Source: Paraburkholderia sp. ZP32-5
GTDB taxonomy: Bacteria; Pseudomonadota; Gammaproteobacteria; Burkholderiales; Burkholderiaceae
NCBI RefSeq assembly: GCF_021390495.1
Contig: NZ_JAJEJP010000003.1
Span: forward strand, 806,001-870,000
DNA length: 64,000 nucleotides
Reading direction: 5' to 3'
The notes beneath the pieces were generated by a model, which saw only the letters and a program-made list of their open reading frames with translations, did not search any database and was not told the origin of the DNA. Shown here piece after piece: positions 44,907 to 54,677 of the stretch (positions are counted from its first letter, which is position 1; each line of letters begins with the position of its first letter). Made by a program: the position numbers and the translations under genes.

Positions 44907-46486
44907 TTGGCGCCTCCCGCGGGTTCGACTGTCGTGAGCTGGTAGGCGTCGCCAGACTGCTTGAAGACGAAGTGCACGGTGTCGCCGACTTTCACGCCGG
45001 AGAATGCATCCGGCGCGGGCTTGCTGAAGGACATCGTCATCGCGGGCCAGCCGAGCGCGGGAATGGGCTGATGCGAAAACGTCATGCCGGCAGGCGTGAT
45101 CTGTTCGACCTTGCCTGTCGTCTCGTAGGTCTGTCCCGACGCAGCGGCGCTCGATACCGAACGGGCGGCGGTGGTGTTGCCTGCCGTAGCCCCGCTCATT
45201 GCATCCGTCGCATCCGTCACGCCCGTCGACGACGCGCCTTCGATCCGCGGCAGCACCGACTTAAGGCTCGCTTCGGAATCGATCAGGAACTGCCCCGACG
45301 CCACCACCGTATCGCCGTCGTTTAGACCGCTCAGCACTTCGGTTTCGTTGCCGACGTCATTGCCGATCGTGACCGTTGCCGGTTGCAGACGTCCATCGCC
45401 GTTCCTGACGATGACGATCGCGCGCTTGCCAGTGGTAATCACCGCTTCGGACGGCACGAGCAGGAGCGACACCGGTTTTGCCCCACTCACGCGAACGCGC
45501 AGCAGCATGCCGGGCGTGAGCCGCCCATCCGCATTGTCGATTTCGAGCCGCGCCTGCAGCGTACGGCTCGTCGTGCTGATGCCGGGCAGAATTTCGCGGA
45601 TGCGGCCCGTAAAGTGCCGCGTTGGATCGCCGCTGAACGTCGCATCGACTTGCATACCGGGTTGTGCGTCCAGCGCCACCGACTCGGGAATTTCGACGAT
45701 CAGCCATAGCTTCGACAGCCCCGACACTTTCGCGAGTGTCTGCCCGGGCGTCACCATCGCACCGTCACGCACGTTCAGTTCGCTGACAACGCCGTTTTCC
45801 GGCGACGACAGCACAATATGCGTTTGCGCATGACCGGTGCGATCGAGGCTCGCGATCATCCCTTCGGGGATCGACATCGCGCGCATCCGCGCGCGCGACG
45901 CCTGCAACAGCGTGGCGTCCATTCCGCTGCGTTTTAGCGACAGATATTCTTCCTGTGGCGCCAGCCAGTCGGGCACGAAGAGCGACGCAATCGGTGCCCC
46001 CTTCGCAATGCGCTGCATCGGCGCACTCGCATACAGATGATCGATATAGCCATTCACGCGCGACTGCACGACATCGGCCTGCGATTCGTCGAACTGCGTG
46101 GTGCCGATCGCGTCGAAGCCTTCTGCCGTTTCGCGCCGATGCACCGTCACGTAGCGGATACCGAGGTCTTGCTGCAGACCCGGATCGATCCGTATGCCGC
46201 TGCTGCTGCCGCCATCGTCTGCATAGACGGGTTGCAGCTGCATATCCATGAACGGCGATTTGCCCGGCTTGTCGAAGTGCTGGTTCGGCACCATCGGGTC
46301 ATACCAGTACAGCACCTTGCGGCCGGACTGCGAGTCGGCCATGCCACCCGCGCCGGCTGCGGCTGCCATTGCGGGCACTGGAGCCGTCGTCGCCGCGCGA
46401 TGCGTGCCGACGAAATAACCCGCAGCCAGCAGCGCGACGCTGGCAAACACCGACGCGACCGAATGTACGATCAGTTTCCTGTTCAT
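44903..46486 (-). CDS. cusB: RND periplasmic adaptor CusB with C-terminal CusF-like domain
   Basis: 527 residues. An N-terminal membrane anchor ([20 protein letters not shown]) is followed by the metal-binding [20 protein letters not shown] motif typical of CusB, hairpin, lipoyl and barrel domains, and from about residue 445 an extra CusF-like domain ([20 protein letters not shown], then GWPAMTMSF). The ATG at 46486 has GAGGAC upstream; an ATG at 46498 overlapping the cusC stop is also possible. The adaptor links CusA to CusC. The built-in CusF domain may hand metal directly to the pump. Confidence 0.92.
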   Translation of the reverse strand: MNRKLIVHSVASVFASVALLAAGYFVGTHRAATTAPVPAMAAAAGAGGMADSQSGRKVLYWYDPMVPNQHFDKPGKSPFMDMQLQPVYADDGGSSSGIRIDPGLQQDLGIRYVTVHRRETAEGFDAIGTTQFDESQADVVQSRVNGYIDHLYASAPMQRIAKGAPIASLFVPDWLAPQEEYLSLKRSGMDATLLQASRARMRAMSIPEGMIASLDRTGHAQTHIVLSSPENGVVSELNVRDGAMVTPGQTLAKVSGLSKLWLIVEIPESVALDAQPGMQVDATFSGDPTRHFTGRIREILPGISTTSRTLQARLEIDNADGRLTPGMLLRVRVSGAKPVSLLLVPSEAVITTGKRAIVIVRNGDGRLQPATVTIGNDVGNETEVLSGLNDGDTVVASGQFLIDSEASLKSVLPRIEGASSTGVTDATDAMSGATAGNTTAARSVSSAAASGQTYETTGKVEQITPAGMTFSHQPIPALGWPAMTMSFSKPAPDAFSGVKVGDTVHFVFKQSGDAYQLTTVEPAGGAK

Positions 46487-46494
46487 TGTTGTCC

Positions 46495-47799
46495 TCATTG
46501 TCCAGCGGTCGCGATTAGTTCGGGCGGCAGCACCTGATATTCGAGCCCTGCCCAGACGAGCGACACCTGCCGCTCGAGATTGAGCACCTGAAGCTGCGTT
46601 TCGAGTTGCATATGGCGCGCTTCGAACGCGTCGGCCAGCGAGCCCGCACCCGACCGATAGGCCGCATTGGCCAGTTGTACTTTCTGGTCGGCGGCGGGCA
46701 GCACGCTCTGCCGGAGATTGGAGATACGCTCGCGGCCGCTCGCCAGTTTTGTCGCCAGCGTCTGGATACTGGCGATCACCTGTCGCTCGGTATCTTCGTA
46801 ATTGAGCCGGGCCTGCGTGCCCATCTGGGACTTCTGCTCGACGTCGCGATCCTCTAGATTTTTGCGGTTCAGCGGTAGCGGAATCGATACGCCGAACGAC
46901 ACATAGTCGGAGAAATTGCCGCCGCGTTTGAAATAGGTCAGCCCCCAGGTCCAGTTCGGGCTTCGGTCGCTGCGTGCGACATCAGTCGCGGCGTCGGCAA
47001 CCGAAATGGCCGCGCGTGCGGCAATCAGCGACGGCTGCACCTGGTCAAGCTGCTCGGGGCTCATGCCCGATACCGTCGAGTCGAGCGGCGGTGTATCGTC
47101 GGCCACTTCCAGCACGTTGCCCGCAGCGGTCCAGCGCGACAGATCGATCAGCGCGGCTTTCTCGTCCTGCTGCGCGTCAATCAACGCGTCGCGCGCATTG
47201 CCAAGCGTCACGCGCGCCTGTGCGATATCCGTGGCGCTGCCTTGCGCACCGCGGTACGACGCCTGCCGCGCCGCGAGTTCATCGTTCAGGTGATCGACGA
47301 GCGCCTGGTTCAGCGCGACGGCTTTCTTTGCATAGACCGCGTTGAGCCATGCCATCGCAGCCCGCTGCCGGACTTCGGCGAGCTTCTCGAGGTAAGTGCT
47401 CCGGTCCTGATCGACCGTGCGATTGGCCAGCGCGGTGCGCAACCGGCGCTTGTGCGGAGAGACCCACTCCTGTTCGATGCCGATGCCGCGCATCGTGAAG
47501 TCGTCCTGGCCGATCGTGAACGCTTTCGATCCGTTGATCGGCAGGTCTTCGACGCTCAGCTTCAACGTCGGATTAGGCAGCTGTGCCGCCTTGACGACGA
47601 CAGCCGAATCGCCACGTACCGCGGCCTGGGTGGCTTCGATCGACGACGAACGGTCTTGCGCGACCTGCAGCGCTTCGTTAAGTGTCATACCTGTGTCCTG
47701 CGCCCAAGCGGCAGGTACGGCGAGCATGACGAATGCCGCGAGCGCGACGACGCGCATCGCGAGCCGCCGGGTGTGCGGCGGCGAAAACGGGAAAAGCAT
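46495..47799 (-). CDS. cusC: Outer-membrane efflux channel CusC (TolC family)
   Basis: 434 residues. The signal peptide contains MRVVALAAFVMLAVPAAWAQ. Two OEP repeats contain the paired coiled-coil helices and strands (LNEALQVAQDRSSSI...; SLIAARAAISVAD...). The ATG at 47799 was chosen; a TTG lies two codons upstream. No lipobox is evident, unlike E. coli CusC. First of the coupled efflux genes after the small metal protein gene, about 120 bp downstream of it. Confidence 0.9.
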   Translation of the reverse strand: MLFPFSPPHTRRLAMRVVALAAFVMLAVPAAWAQDTGMTLNEALQVAQDRSSSIEATQAAVRGDSAVVVKAAQLPNPTLKLSVEDLPINGSKAFTIGQDDFTMRGIGIEQEWVSPHKRRLRTALANRTVDQDRSTYLEKLAEVRQRAAMAWLNAVYAKKAVALNQALVDHLNDELAARQASYRGAQGSATDIAQARVTLGNARDALIDAQQDEKAALIDLSRWTAAGNVLEVADDTPPLDSTVSGMSPEQLDQVQPSLIAARAAISVADAATDVARSDRSPNWTWGLTYFKRGGNFSDYVSFGVSIPLPLNRKNLEDRDVEQKSQMGTQARLNYEDTERQVIASIQTLATKLASGRERISNLRQSVLPAADQKVQLANAAYRSGAGSLADAFEARHMQLETQLQVLNLERQVSLVWAGLEYQVLPPELIATAGQ

Positions 47800-47922
47800 G
47801 ATCAACCCCGAATGGGCGAGCCTACGCCTCGCTCGTGCAGGCGCAAAAAGCAGGCGTAAAGGCTCAGGTCCTCAGCGAGGACAAACGTCACCGCGCATGC
47901 GCGGTGTGCCAGAGGATCGACG

Positions 47923-48291
47923 TCAGAGGGAGCGCGGAGGTCGCCAGAGGCCATCCGGCGCGCGGATGGAAAGCGATTGCGAATAGTGGAAAACGATGCG
48001 GCTGGAAGCAGGCAACGAGCGGCGGATCACGCCAGCACCGGAGCCAGAATAGTAGAGACTGCCGAACCCGCATTGCGCGGTCATTTTGCAGAACCCGGCC
48101 TTCGATGGCTTGCCGCCCTGCGACGGCTGCATCGAGTCGCAACCGGGCATCGCATGGGCCATACCGTCCGCGTCCTGCTTCGCCGCGGACTGCTGCATCG
48201 GACACTCGCCGGCCAGGCCGCTCGCTGCCAGCCCGGTGAAGGGCAGCATCGCGCACAGCAATAGCACGAACAGTGTTCGAATGAATTTCAT
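47923..48291 (-). CDS. Small secreted Cys/Met/His-rich protein of the cus locus
   Basis: 122 residues. A signal peptide MKFIRTLFVLLLCAMLPFTG is followed by a Met/Cys/His-rich segment (GECPMQQ, GMAHAMPGCDSMQ, FCKMTAQCG) that could bind Cu(I). It ends GLWRPPRSL, a C-terminal motif I have seen in small proteins leading cop/cus operons. It lies immediately upstream of cusC in the same direction and is probably the first gene of the operon, serving as a periplasmic metal binder or sensor. No characterised family can be named with confidence. Confidence 0.7.
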   Translation of the reverse strand: MKFIRTLFVLLLCAMLPFTGLAASGLAGECPMQQSAAKQDADGMAHAMPGCDSMQPSQGGKPSKAGFCKMTAQCGFGSLYYSGSGAGVIRRSLPASSRIVFHYSQSLSIRAPDGLWRPPRSL

Positions 48292-48382
48292 GGGCAGCGG
48301 GGCGGGTTGCCGGGCATTTTACCGGTTCAGAAAAAATTCTGCGTTGACCCGCGCGAAACGTTCAGCTCGGGCAGCGTACAGG

Positions 48383-48590
48383 CTAGCGGGTGACGAGCCG
48401 CACGAGGGTCAGTGCACCGCTCACATTTTCGACGCGAACGCCGATGTTCCCATCGGGTTAGAGCTGCGAGATCACGGTCGGATCCTGCACCTTGTAAGAC
48501 GTGGTCGTCGCCGGCATGCCGATGTTCTTCAGTTATCTTGATAGCGCCGTTCGGCACCGCATTTTTGCAATGCAGTGGTCGGCCGCGTCC
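48383..48590 (-). pseudogene. CusF-like pseudogene
   Basis: Reading leftward, NGAIK, then LKNIGMPATTTSYKVQDP, then GNIGVRVENVSGALTLVRLV aligns with the functional CusF at 41350. Two lesions break it: a four-base ATAA insertion (48533-48536) shifting frame before LKNIG, and an in-frame TAA (48458-48460) before PDGN. The signal peptide region is not recognisable. Key Met ligands have become Thr (MPATTTS for MPAMTMA), so it was diverging before it died. Confidence 0.7.
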
Positions 48591-48654
48591 GAAACGGAAC
48601 GGAGATTGGAATGATTGACTTATCTGACCTCGACAGAATCGTAGATGCGACGCG

Positions 48655-48817
48655 GTTACCGAAGATGTATTGAAGGCAGTGAGCGACACGGACGATGAGC
48701 GCTTGAAGCAAATCGTTAACGCTCTCGTGCAGCACGCTCATGCATTTTTCCGGGAAGCGAAGCTGACAGACCAGGAGTTCGAGAGGGGCTCGATTCGTCA
48801 AGGCTGACGGACCGGCG
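48655..48817 (+). pseudogene. Intradiol (catechol/hydroxyquinol) dioxygenase N-terminal remnant
   Basis: The frame VTEDVLKAVSDTDDERLKQI, NALVQHAHAFFREAKLTDQE, FERG is characteristic of the N-terminal helical domain of intradiol ring-cleavage dioxygenases. One missing base near 48798 then shifts it out of frame; restoring it gives LDFVKADGPAA. The catalytic domain is absent. It marks lost aromatic-catabolic DNA between the cus locus and the LacI operon. Confidence 0.6.
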
Positions 48818-48917
48818 GCCGTCGATGGCCATAACGAGGAAAAAGTCGTGGCCGATTGCATTTTTTGGAAATACGCCGATCGATCAACGATGCGTTAGTC
48901 GTTTACCCGACATCGCA

Positions 48918-48929
48918 GTGAACGTTCAC
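48918..48929. promoter_or_regulatory. LacI-type operator 1 GTGAACGTTCAC
   Basis: Perfect 12-bp palindrome with central CG, typical of LacI-family sites, 71 bp before the LacI-family gene. A near copy lies at 48976-48987. Confidence 0.65.
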
Positions 48930-48974
48930 ATTTTCTCGTTTACTTCGTAGACGAGACGCCTATAGTTGCACGTA

Positions 48975-48988
48975 TGTGAACGATCACA
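48975..48988. promoter_or_regulatory. LacI-type operator 2 TGTGAACGATCACA
   Basis: One central mismatch from a perfect palindrome. It shares GTGAACG-TCAC with operator 1, starts 58 bp after it and ends 12 bp before the repressor ATG. Binding here would block transcription, suggesting autoregulation and perhaps looping. Confidence 0.65.
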
Positions 48989-49000
48989 CTGCCGCTAAAA

Positions 49001-50074
49001 ATGAAATCTGACGAATCGAATCGCCCTCCTACGCTGAAAGATGTAGGACGAATTGCGGGCGTGTCGTACCAGACTGTCTCTCGCGTGATGAACGGTTCCG
49101 GTCCGGTGAATCTGAAGACTCGCGAACTGGTGCTGGCCGCCGCGCGGCAACTGGGCTTTCGCGTGAATCGCGTGGCCGGCAGTCTGCGCACCAGCCGTTC
49201 GCGCACACTCGGGCTGGTGATGTCCGACGTCGCGAACCTGTTCTTCGCGGAGGTAGTGGGTGGCGTCGAGGCGGAGGCAGCGCTGAACAACTACTCGGTG
49301 ATTCTCGCGAACAGCAACGAATCGCTGGACCAGGAGCGCGAAGCCGTGCTCGGACTGATGGAGCGTCGCGTCGACGGACTGATCGTCGCGCCGGCGGAGG
49401 GCAATCACGAGTATCTGAGCCGCGATCTGCCGGAGCGGTTTCCGCTCGTCGCGATCAACCGGATGATCGATGGCAGCGCGTGCAGCGCGGTGCTCAGCGA
49501 CAACGAAGGCGGCGCGCGTCTGGCAGTGCAATATCTGCTGGAGCGCGGTCATACGCGAATCGGCGCGCTGGCCGGTTCGCGCGGGCTGATGACGTCGCGC
49601 GAACGGATCATCGGTTTCAAGGCGGCGCTGAAAGACGCGCGCGTACCGGTGCGGCGCGACTGGATTCGCTTCGCGGGGCTGAAGGCCGATACGTCGTTTG
49701 CCGCTACGCTCGCGCTGCTCGATAACGCAGACCGGCCGAGCGCGCTGTTCGCGACCAGCAACACGATTGCCGAAGGCGTGCTGCTCGCGATGCGCGAACT
49801 CGGTCTGCGCCGCAACCAGGACGTCGAGGTGATCTGCTTCGACGATGTGCCATGGGCGCGTCTCGTCGACCCGTCGATGCCGGTCATCGCGCAGGATACG
49901 CATCAGATCGGCCGCCTCGCGGTACGGATGCTGCTCGGCCTGATCGACCGCAGCGCGACCGAGCCGCAAGTGGTTCGCCTGCCTACGCGCCTGATGACCA
50001 ACGAGATCGTGCTCGCGGGAAGAACGCCCGCGGTTCGCTCCCGCGGGGCGCGCAAAGCATTGGGAGCCGTGTGA
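49001..50074 (+). CDS. LacI-family transcriptional repressor
   Basis: 357 residues. N-terminal helix-turn-helix and hinge are PTLKDVGRIAGVSYQTVSRV and MNGSGPVNLKTRELVLAAAR; the rest is a periplasmic-binding-like sugar sensor. It is first in a rightward operon and is preceded by two operator palindromes, so it is most likely a self-regulated repressor of the downstream catabolic genes, relieved by a sugar or sugar-acid. Its stop overlaps the next start. Confidence 0.93.
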   Translation: MKSDESNRPPTLKDVGRIAGVSYQTVSRVMNGSGPVNLKTRELVLAAARQLGFRVNRVAGSLRTSRSRTLGLVMSDVANLFFAEVVGGVEAEAALNNYSVILANSNESLDQEREAVLGLMERRVDGLIVAPAEGNHEYLSRDLPERFPLVAINRMIDGSACSAVLSDNEGGARLAVQYLLERGHTRIGALAGSRGLMTSRERIIGFKAALKDARVPVRRDWIRFAGLKADTSFAATLALLDNADRPSALFATSNTIAEGVLLAMRELGLRRNQDVEVICFDDVPWARLVDPSMPVIAQDTHQIGRLAVRMLLGLIDRSATEPQVVRLPTRLMTNEIVLAGRTPAVRSRGARKALGAV

Positions 50075-50967
50075 TGAGTGCTCACCGGCTCGGCCTCAGT
50101 CCCGTCACGCTCGCGCCGCTCGGCTTCGCTGACGCGTTCGAGCCCACTGCGCGGGCCGGCTTCACGGGCATTGGCCTGCGTTACGACCAGTTCGAGCGTT
50201 ACCTGGAGCAGGGCGGTTCGGTCGCCGAAGTCAAGCGCTGGCTGGATGACTATGGACTGCGCTTCGCGGAAGCCGCGTTCCTCGCCGAGTGGCAGTATTA
50301 CGGCGGTATTCCGCTCGTGAGCCGCCGTCAGCGAGTCGCGGGCGCGGAAGAAACGCGTGAGCGTCTGCTGGAACGTCTGCACGGGTTTCTCGCGCATTGC
50401 GAACAATTCGAATGCGCGAACGTGACGGCCGTGCCGGCGCTGCGCGAAACCGGCGATCTGGAGATTGCTGCCGAAGAATTCGCGACGCTATGCGATATGG
50501 CCGCGCCGTACGGCGTACGCCTGTGTCTCGAATTCATGGGCACCGCGCCGCAGGTCTCGACCCTCGCAAGCGGTGCCGACCTCGTCGCGCGTGCGAATCG
50601 TGCGAACGGTGGTTTGCTGATCGATACCTTCCTGTTTCATCAAGGCCGCTCGCGCGTCGACGATCTGGCACGCGTGCCGCCCGAAAAAATCTTCAACGTG
50701 CAACTGGCCGATGCCAGGCCAAAGTCATGCGAAACACTCGACATGCTGGCCGACCGTGTGTTTCCCGGCGAGGGAGCAGCCGATGTGTCGACGCTGGTCG
50801 ATGCGCTCGTCGCGCATGGGTATCACGGCTGGTGGACCGTCGAGCTATTCAACCCCGACTACGCGCGAGTCGATCCGCACACGATTGCCGCGCACGCCGC
50901 AAGTTCGGCGCATAAGCTGCTCGACGCCGCCGTGCGCCGCGCCGCTACTGAAGGAGAAGCCGCATGA
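50074..50967 (+). CDS. Sugar phosphate isomerase/epimerase-type TIM barrel protein
   Basis: 297 residues of the AP-endonuclease-2/xylose-isomerase-like TIM barrel family. Likely metal ligands are in CLEFMGTA (Glu), LLIDTFLFHQG (Asp/His) and NVQLADA (Asp) near the expected strand ends. It probably isomerises or epimerises a keto sugar or sugar acid. The ATG overlaps the LacI stop (A of TGATG), and its own stop overlaps the next ATG, showing a compact operon. Confidence 0.87.
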   Translation: MSAHRLGLSPVTLAPLGFADAFEPTARAGFTGIGLRYDQFERYLEQGGSVAEVKRWLDDYGLRFAEAAFLAEWQYYGGIPLVSRRQRVAGAEETRERLLERLHGFLAHCEQFECANVTAVPALRETGDLEIAAEEFATLCDMAAPYGVRLCLEFMGTAPQVSTLASGADLVARANRANGGLLIDTFLFHQGRSRVDDLARVPPEKIFNVQLADARPKSCETLDMLADRVFPGEGAADVSTLVDALVAHGYHGWWTVELFNPDYARVDPHTIAAHAASSAHKLLDAAVRRAATEGEAA

Positions 50968-51716
50968 ATATCGGCCTGCAGCGTGTGATGGTGACCGGCG
51001 CGGCCAGGGGCCTTGGTCGCGCGGTCGCACTGGGTCTCGCGGCGCGCGGTGTGGCGACTGTGTGTGTCGACGCGAATCGTGAAGGTCTTGCACAAACCGC
51101 CGAGCAAGCGCAGCGCGCGGGCGCGGCGTGCGAGGCCAGCGTGGTCGATCTCGCGTCGCCGGAGTCGATCGCCGCGGCCTTTGAACATCTCGGTGATGGC
51201 GTGCCGCTCGACGGCATCGTGACCTGCGGTGGCGTGATCAGTAAAACGCGCGTGCTCGATATGAGCGTCGGCGAATGGGACCGCGTTCAGAACGTCAATC
51301 TGCGCGGCACGTTCCTGTGCGTGCAGCACGCGTTGTGCACGATGGTGCCACGCGGGCGCGGCCGGATCGTCACGATTGCGTCGGACACTGCGAAGCGCGG
51401 CGCGGGCCGTCTGTCGACATCCGCGTATGGCGCGTCGAAGGGGGGCGTCGTCACGCTGACGCGTTCGCTCGCGCGCGAACTGGCGAGCCATCGCGGCGAG
51501 ATCCGCGTGAACTGCCTGTGCCCCGGTCCGATCTGGACCGACATGCACGAAGGCATGACGGCCGACGAATGCGCGACCGTCGAAAACTCGGTATTGATGG
51601 GCCGCTTCGCGCGGCCCGAAGAAATTGCCGCGGGCGTGCTGTTCCTGCTGTCGGATGACGCGTCATTCGTCTATGGCGAGACGCTGATGGTCGACGGCGG
51701 CGTCGTGCTCGATTAA
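50964..51716 (+). CDS. SDR-family oxidoreductase (first of pair)
   Basis: 250 residues of a classical short-chain dehydrogenase. Cofactor motif VTGAARGLGRA, NAG-equivalent TCGGVI, catalytic YGASK (Tyr-x3-Lys) and the C-terminal MVDGGVVLD are present. It starts within the 4-bp ATGA overlap after the isomerase gene. It would oxidise a hydroxyl of a sugar acid with NAD(P). The TCGG variant of the NNAG motif is mildly unusual. Confidence 0.9.
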   Translation: MNIGLQRVMVTGAARGLGRAVALGLAARGVATVCVDANREGLAQTAEQAQRAGAACEASVVDLASPESIAAAFEHLGDGVPLDGIVTCGGVISKTRVLDMSVGEWDRVQNVNLRGTFLCVQHALCTMVPRGRGRIVTIASDTAKRGAGRLSTSAYGASKGGVVTLTRSLARELASHRGEIRVNCLCPGPIWTDMHEGMTADECATVENSVLMGRFARPEEIAAGVLFLLSDDASFVYGETLMVDGGVVLD

Positions 51717-51764
51717 CTGGCTGCGGATGGCACCTTTGGACATTCTTCACGGGAGACGCAGGGG

Positions 51765-52511
51765 ATGAAACTCTTCGACGGAAAAATCGCGGTTGTCACA
51801 GGCGCGGGGCGCGGTATTGGCTTCGTTATCGCGCGTCATCTGCTCGACGAAGGCGCGACGGTGTATGTGCCGGATATCGACGGCGAGCGCTCGCAACGCG
51901 CGGCGAAGGAACTCGGCGCGGCCGCGCGGCCCGCGTCGCTCGACGTGCGCGACGCGAGCCAGGTCAGGGCCCTCTTCACGCAAGTCGACGAAGAAGCGGG
52001 TGGCACCGATCTGCTCGTCAATTGCGCGGGCGGTTATGCGCCGCTGGTGCCGACGCTGAAGATCACCGAAGAAGAGTACGACATGGTGATGGACTCGAAT
52101 CTGAAGGGCACGTTTCTGTGCTGCCAGGCCGCGATTGCGCAGATGCTGAAGAAGCGGGCCGGCGCGATCCTGAACTTCAGCTCGCTGGCCGGACGCCAGA
52201 CCAGCCCTGCGCTCGGCTCGCCGTATACGTCGGCGAAGGCGGGCGTGCTCGGTCTCACCCGCCATCTGGCGAAGGAGTTCGGCGCGGGCGGCGTGCGCGT
52301 GAACGCGGTCGCGCCGGGCACCACCGAAGGCGAGCGCGTCGCGGGCTTGCTGACGCCGGAGGATCGCGAGCGCCAGCTTGCCGGGATTCCGCTCGGCCGA
52401 TTCACCACCGCCGAAGATCTCGCGGACACGGCGGTCTTTCTGTTGTCCGACCGCGCGCGTTACATCACCGGCGCGACGATCGACGTGAACGGCGGCGTGC
52501 TGACGATCTGA
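51765..52511 (+). CDS. SDR-family oxidoreductase (second of pair)
   Basis: 248 residues of a classical SDR with VTGAGRGIGFV, VNCAGGY (NAG motif), catalytic YTSAK and the VNGGVLTI end. It follows the first SDR by 48 bp behind GGGAGACG. Two different SDRs in one operon suggest sequential oxidations, or oxidation and reduction, of one substrate skeleton. Confidence 0.92.
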   Translation: MKLFDGKIAVVTGAGRGIGFVIARHLLDEGATVYVPDIDGERSQRAAKELGAAARPASLDVRDASQVRALFTQVDEEAGGTDLLVNCAGGYAPLVPTLKITEEEYDMVMDSNLKGTFLCCQAAIAQMLKKRAGAILNFSSLAGRQTSPALGSPYTSAKAGVLGLTRHLAKEFGAGGVRVNAVAPGTTEGERVAGLLTPEDRERQLAGIPLGRFTTAEDLADTAVFLLSDRARYITGATIDVNGGVLTI

Positions 52512-52571
52512 GCGATCTGACGCGGCATGCGACGTGCGGCGCAACGCGCCGCGAGGCGAGGCGAGGGCATC

Positions 52572-53807
52572 ATGCGAACCGTGTATGTCGTTGGAACCTG
52601 CGATACCAAAGGCGCGGAGCTTGGCTTTGTGCGTGAGCGGCTGCGCGAGCGCGGACTTGCCGTCTGTCTGATCGACGTCGGCACGCTCGGCGATGCGCGC
52701 GCGGCGGTGACACCCGACGTGAGCGCCGATGCGGTGTGCGCCTGTCATCCGGACGGGCTCGCGGCGATCCGCAATGCAGGTGAGCGCGGCGCGGCGATTC
52801 TCGCGATGGCGCAAGCGCTCAGCGCGTTCTTCGTTACGCGCGACGACATTGGCGGTGTGATTGGCCTCGGTGGCTCGGGCAATACCGCGCTCGTCACGCA
52901 CGCGATGCGTGCGCTGCCGATCGGCGTGCCGAAGCTGATGGTGTCGACGGTCGCATCGAGCAACGTCGCGCCGTACGTCGGCGCGAGCGATATCGCGCTG
53001 ATGTATTCGGTGGTCGACATCGCGGGGCTGAACCGGATCAGCCGCGTGGTGCTCGCCAATGCTGCCGATGCGATCGGCGGCATGGTGCTCGGGCTCGACG
53101 ATCGCGGGCGCGATACGGCCAACGACAAGCCGACGCTCGGCATCACGATGTTCGGCGTGACCACCCGCTGCGTCGATCTGCTGCGCGAGCGGCTCGGCGC
53201 GAGCCATGAATGCCTCGTGTTCCATGCGACCGGCACCGGCGGGCAATCGATGGAGAAACTGATCGATAGCGGCATGATCGACGGCGCGATCGATCTGACC
53301 ACGACCGAGGTGCCGGACCATCTGGCGGGCGGCGTATTTCCGTGCGACGACGACCGCTTTGGCGCGATCGCGCGCACGCGCGTGCCCTACGTGATGTCGT
53401 GCGGCGCGCTCGACATGGTCAATTTCGGCGCGCCCGACACTGTGCCGCCGCGTTACGCGCAGCGTCTCTTTTACCACCATAACCCGCAGGTCACGCTGAT
53501 GCGCACGTCGCCGGACGAGTGCCGCGCGATCGGCGAGTGGATCGCCGGGCGGCTGAACCGCTGCGAGGGCGAAGTGCGCGTGCTGATTCCGGGGCGTGGC
53601 GTCTCCGCGATCGACGACGAAGGGATGCCGTTTCGCGATCCAGCGGCCGACCGAGCGCTGTTCGACGCGCTCGAAGCGGGTATCGCGCAAACGGCAAGCC
53701 GGCGTGTGCTGCGTCTACCGCTGCATATCAACGAGCCCGCTTTCGCCGATGCGCTGGTGAGTGCTTATGCCGACGCGGCGGAGATTTCGGGCGCAAACAG
53801 GAGGTGA
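52572..53807 (+). CDS. UPF0261 family, Tm-1-like ATP-binding protein
   Basis: 411 residues beginning [20 protein letters not shown], the strongly conserved opening of the UPF0261/Tm-1-like family. [40 protein letters not shown] and [13 protein letters not shown] regions also fit. The family is related to the N-terminal domain of the tomato virus-resistance protein Tm-1; the biochemical role in bacteria is not settled as far as I know. The ATG at 52572 was chosen to match the family start. The next gene encodes the partner of the C-terminal Tm-1 domain. Confidence 0.9.
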   Translation: MRTVYVVGTCDTKGAELGFVRERLRERGLAVCLIDVGTLGDARAAVTPDVSADAVCACHPDGLAAIRNAGERGAAILAMAQALSAFFVTRDDIGGVIGLGGSGNTALVTHAMRALPIGVPKLMVSTVASSNVAPYVGASDIALMYSVVDIAGLNRISRVVLANAADAIGGMVLGLDDRGRDTANDKPTLGITMFGVTTRCVDLLRERLGASHECLVFHATGTGGQSMEKLIDSGMIDGAIDLTTTEVPDHLAGGVFPCDDDRFGAIARTRVPYVMSCGALDMVNFGAPDTVPPRYAQRLFYHHNPQVTLMRTSPDECRAIGEWIAGRLNRCEGEVRVLIPGRGVSAIDDEGMPFRDPAADRALFDALEAGIAQTASRRVLRLPLHINEPAFADALVSAYADAAEISGANRR

Positions 53808-53813
53808 CGCAAG

Positions 53814-54653
53814 ATGCCACGTTTCGAGCGTAGCGAACTGCTGGCGCGTTATCGCGCGATGATCGCGCGGCACGAGCCGATCGTCGGCGGCGGTGCGGGG
53901 ACGGGGCTGTCCGCGAAATGCGAAGAAGCGGGCGGCATCGACCTGATCGTGATCTACAACTCGGGCCGCTACCGGATGGCAGGGCGCGGTTCGCTCGCGG
54001 GCCTGCTCGCCTATGGCAACGCGAACGACATCGTCAAGGACATGGCGCGCGAGGTCTTGCCGGTCGTCAAGAAAACGCCCGTGCTCGCGGGCGTGAACGG
54101 CACCGACCCGTTCGCCGACATGGACGTGCTGCTCGACGAACTGGCGCGGCTCGGCTTTTCCGGCGTGCAGAACTTCCCGACGGTCGGTCTGATCGACGGC
54201 GTGTTCCGGCAGAACCTCGAGGAAACCGGCATGAGTTACGCGCTCGAAGTCGAGATGATCGCCCGCGCGCGTCGCAAGGAACTGCTGACTACGCCCTACG
54301 TATTCAACGACGACGAGGCGGTCCAGATGGCCAAGGCCGGGGCGGACATCATCGTCGCGCATATGGGTTTGACGACCGGCGGCGCGATCGGCGCGCATAC
54401 CGCGTTGACGCTCGCCGAGTGTCCGGCGCGCATCGAATCGTTCGCACAGGCGGCGCGCGGCGTGTGCGACGACGTGATCGTGCTGTGCCACGGCGGCCCG
54501 ATCGCGACGCCCGAGGATGCGGCCTTCGTGCTGCGCGAGGCGCCGTCGTGTCACGGCTTCTACGGCGCCAGTTCGATGGAGCGGCTGCCGACCGAGATCG
54601 CGTTGACCGAAACGACACGTGCGTTTAAGGCCATTACCCGAGCGGCGCGTTGA
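53814..54653 (+). CDS. PEP-hydrolase-family TIM barrel protein (Tm-1 C-terminal-domain type)
   Basis: 279 residues. The sequence [51 protein letters not shown] and [12 protein letters not shown] are characteristic of the PF09370 phosphoenolpyruvate-hydrolase-like TIM barrels, nearly always adjacent to UPF0261 genes. It is encoded 6 bp after the UPF0261 stop behind AGGAGG. The pair probably acts as one enzyme or complex in breaking down a sugar acid. The reaction is unknown to me, and the name PEP hydrolase should not be taken as demonstrated. Confidence 0.88.
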   Translation: MPRFERSELLARYRAMIARHEPIVGGGAGTGLSAKCEEAGGIDLIVIYNSGRYRMAGRGSLAGLLAYGNANDIVKDMAREVLPVVKKTPVLAGVNGTDPFADMDVLLDELARLGFSGVQNFPTVGLIDGVFRQNLEETGMSYALEVEMIARARRKELLTTPYVFNDDEAVQMAKAGADIIVAHMGLTTGGAIGAHTALTLAECPARIESFAQAARGVCDDVIVLCHGGPIATPEDAAFVLREAPSCHGFYGASSMERLPTEIALTETTRAFKAITRAAR

Positions 54654-54677
54654 GCGGGATATGACGAGGAGACTTCC

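Noticed and set aside
51747..53690. Long leftward open frame of 647 codons
   Set aside because: Antisense to two SDR genes and the UPF0261 gene; low-complexity Arg/His/Asp-rich product typical of high-GC shadow frames.
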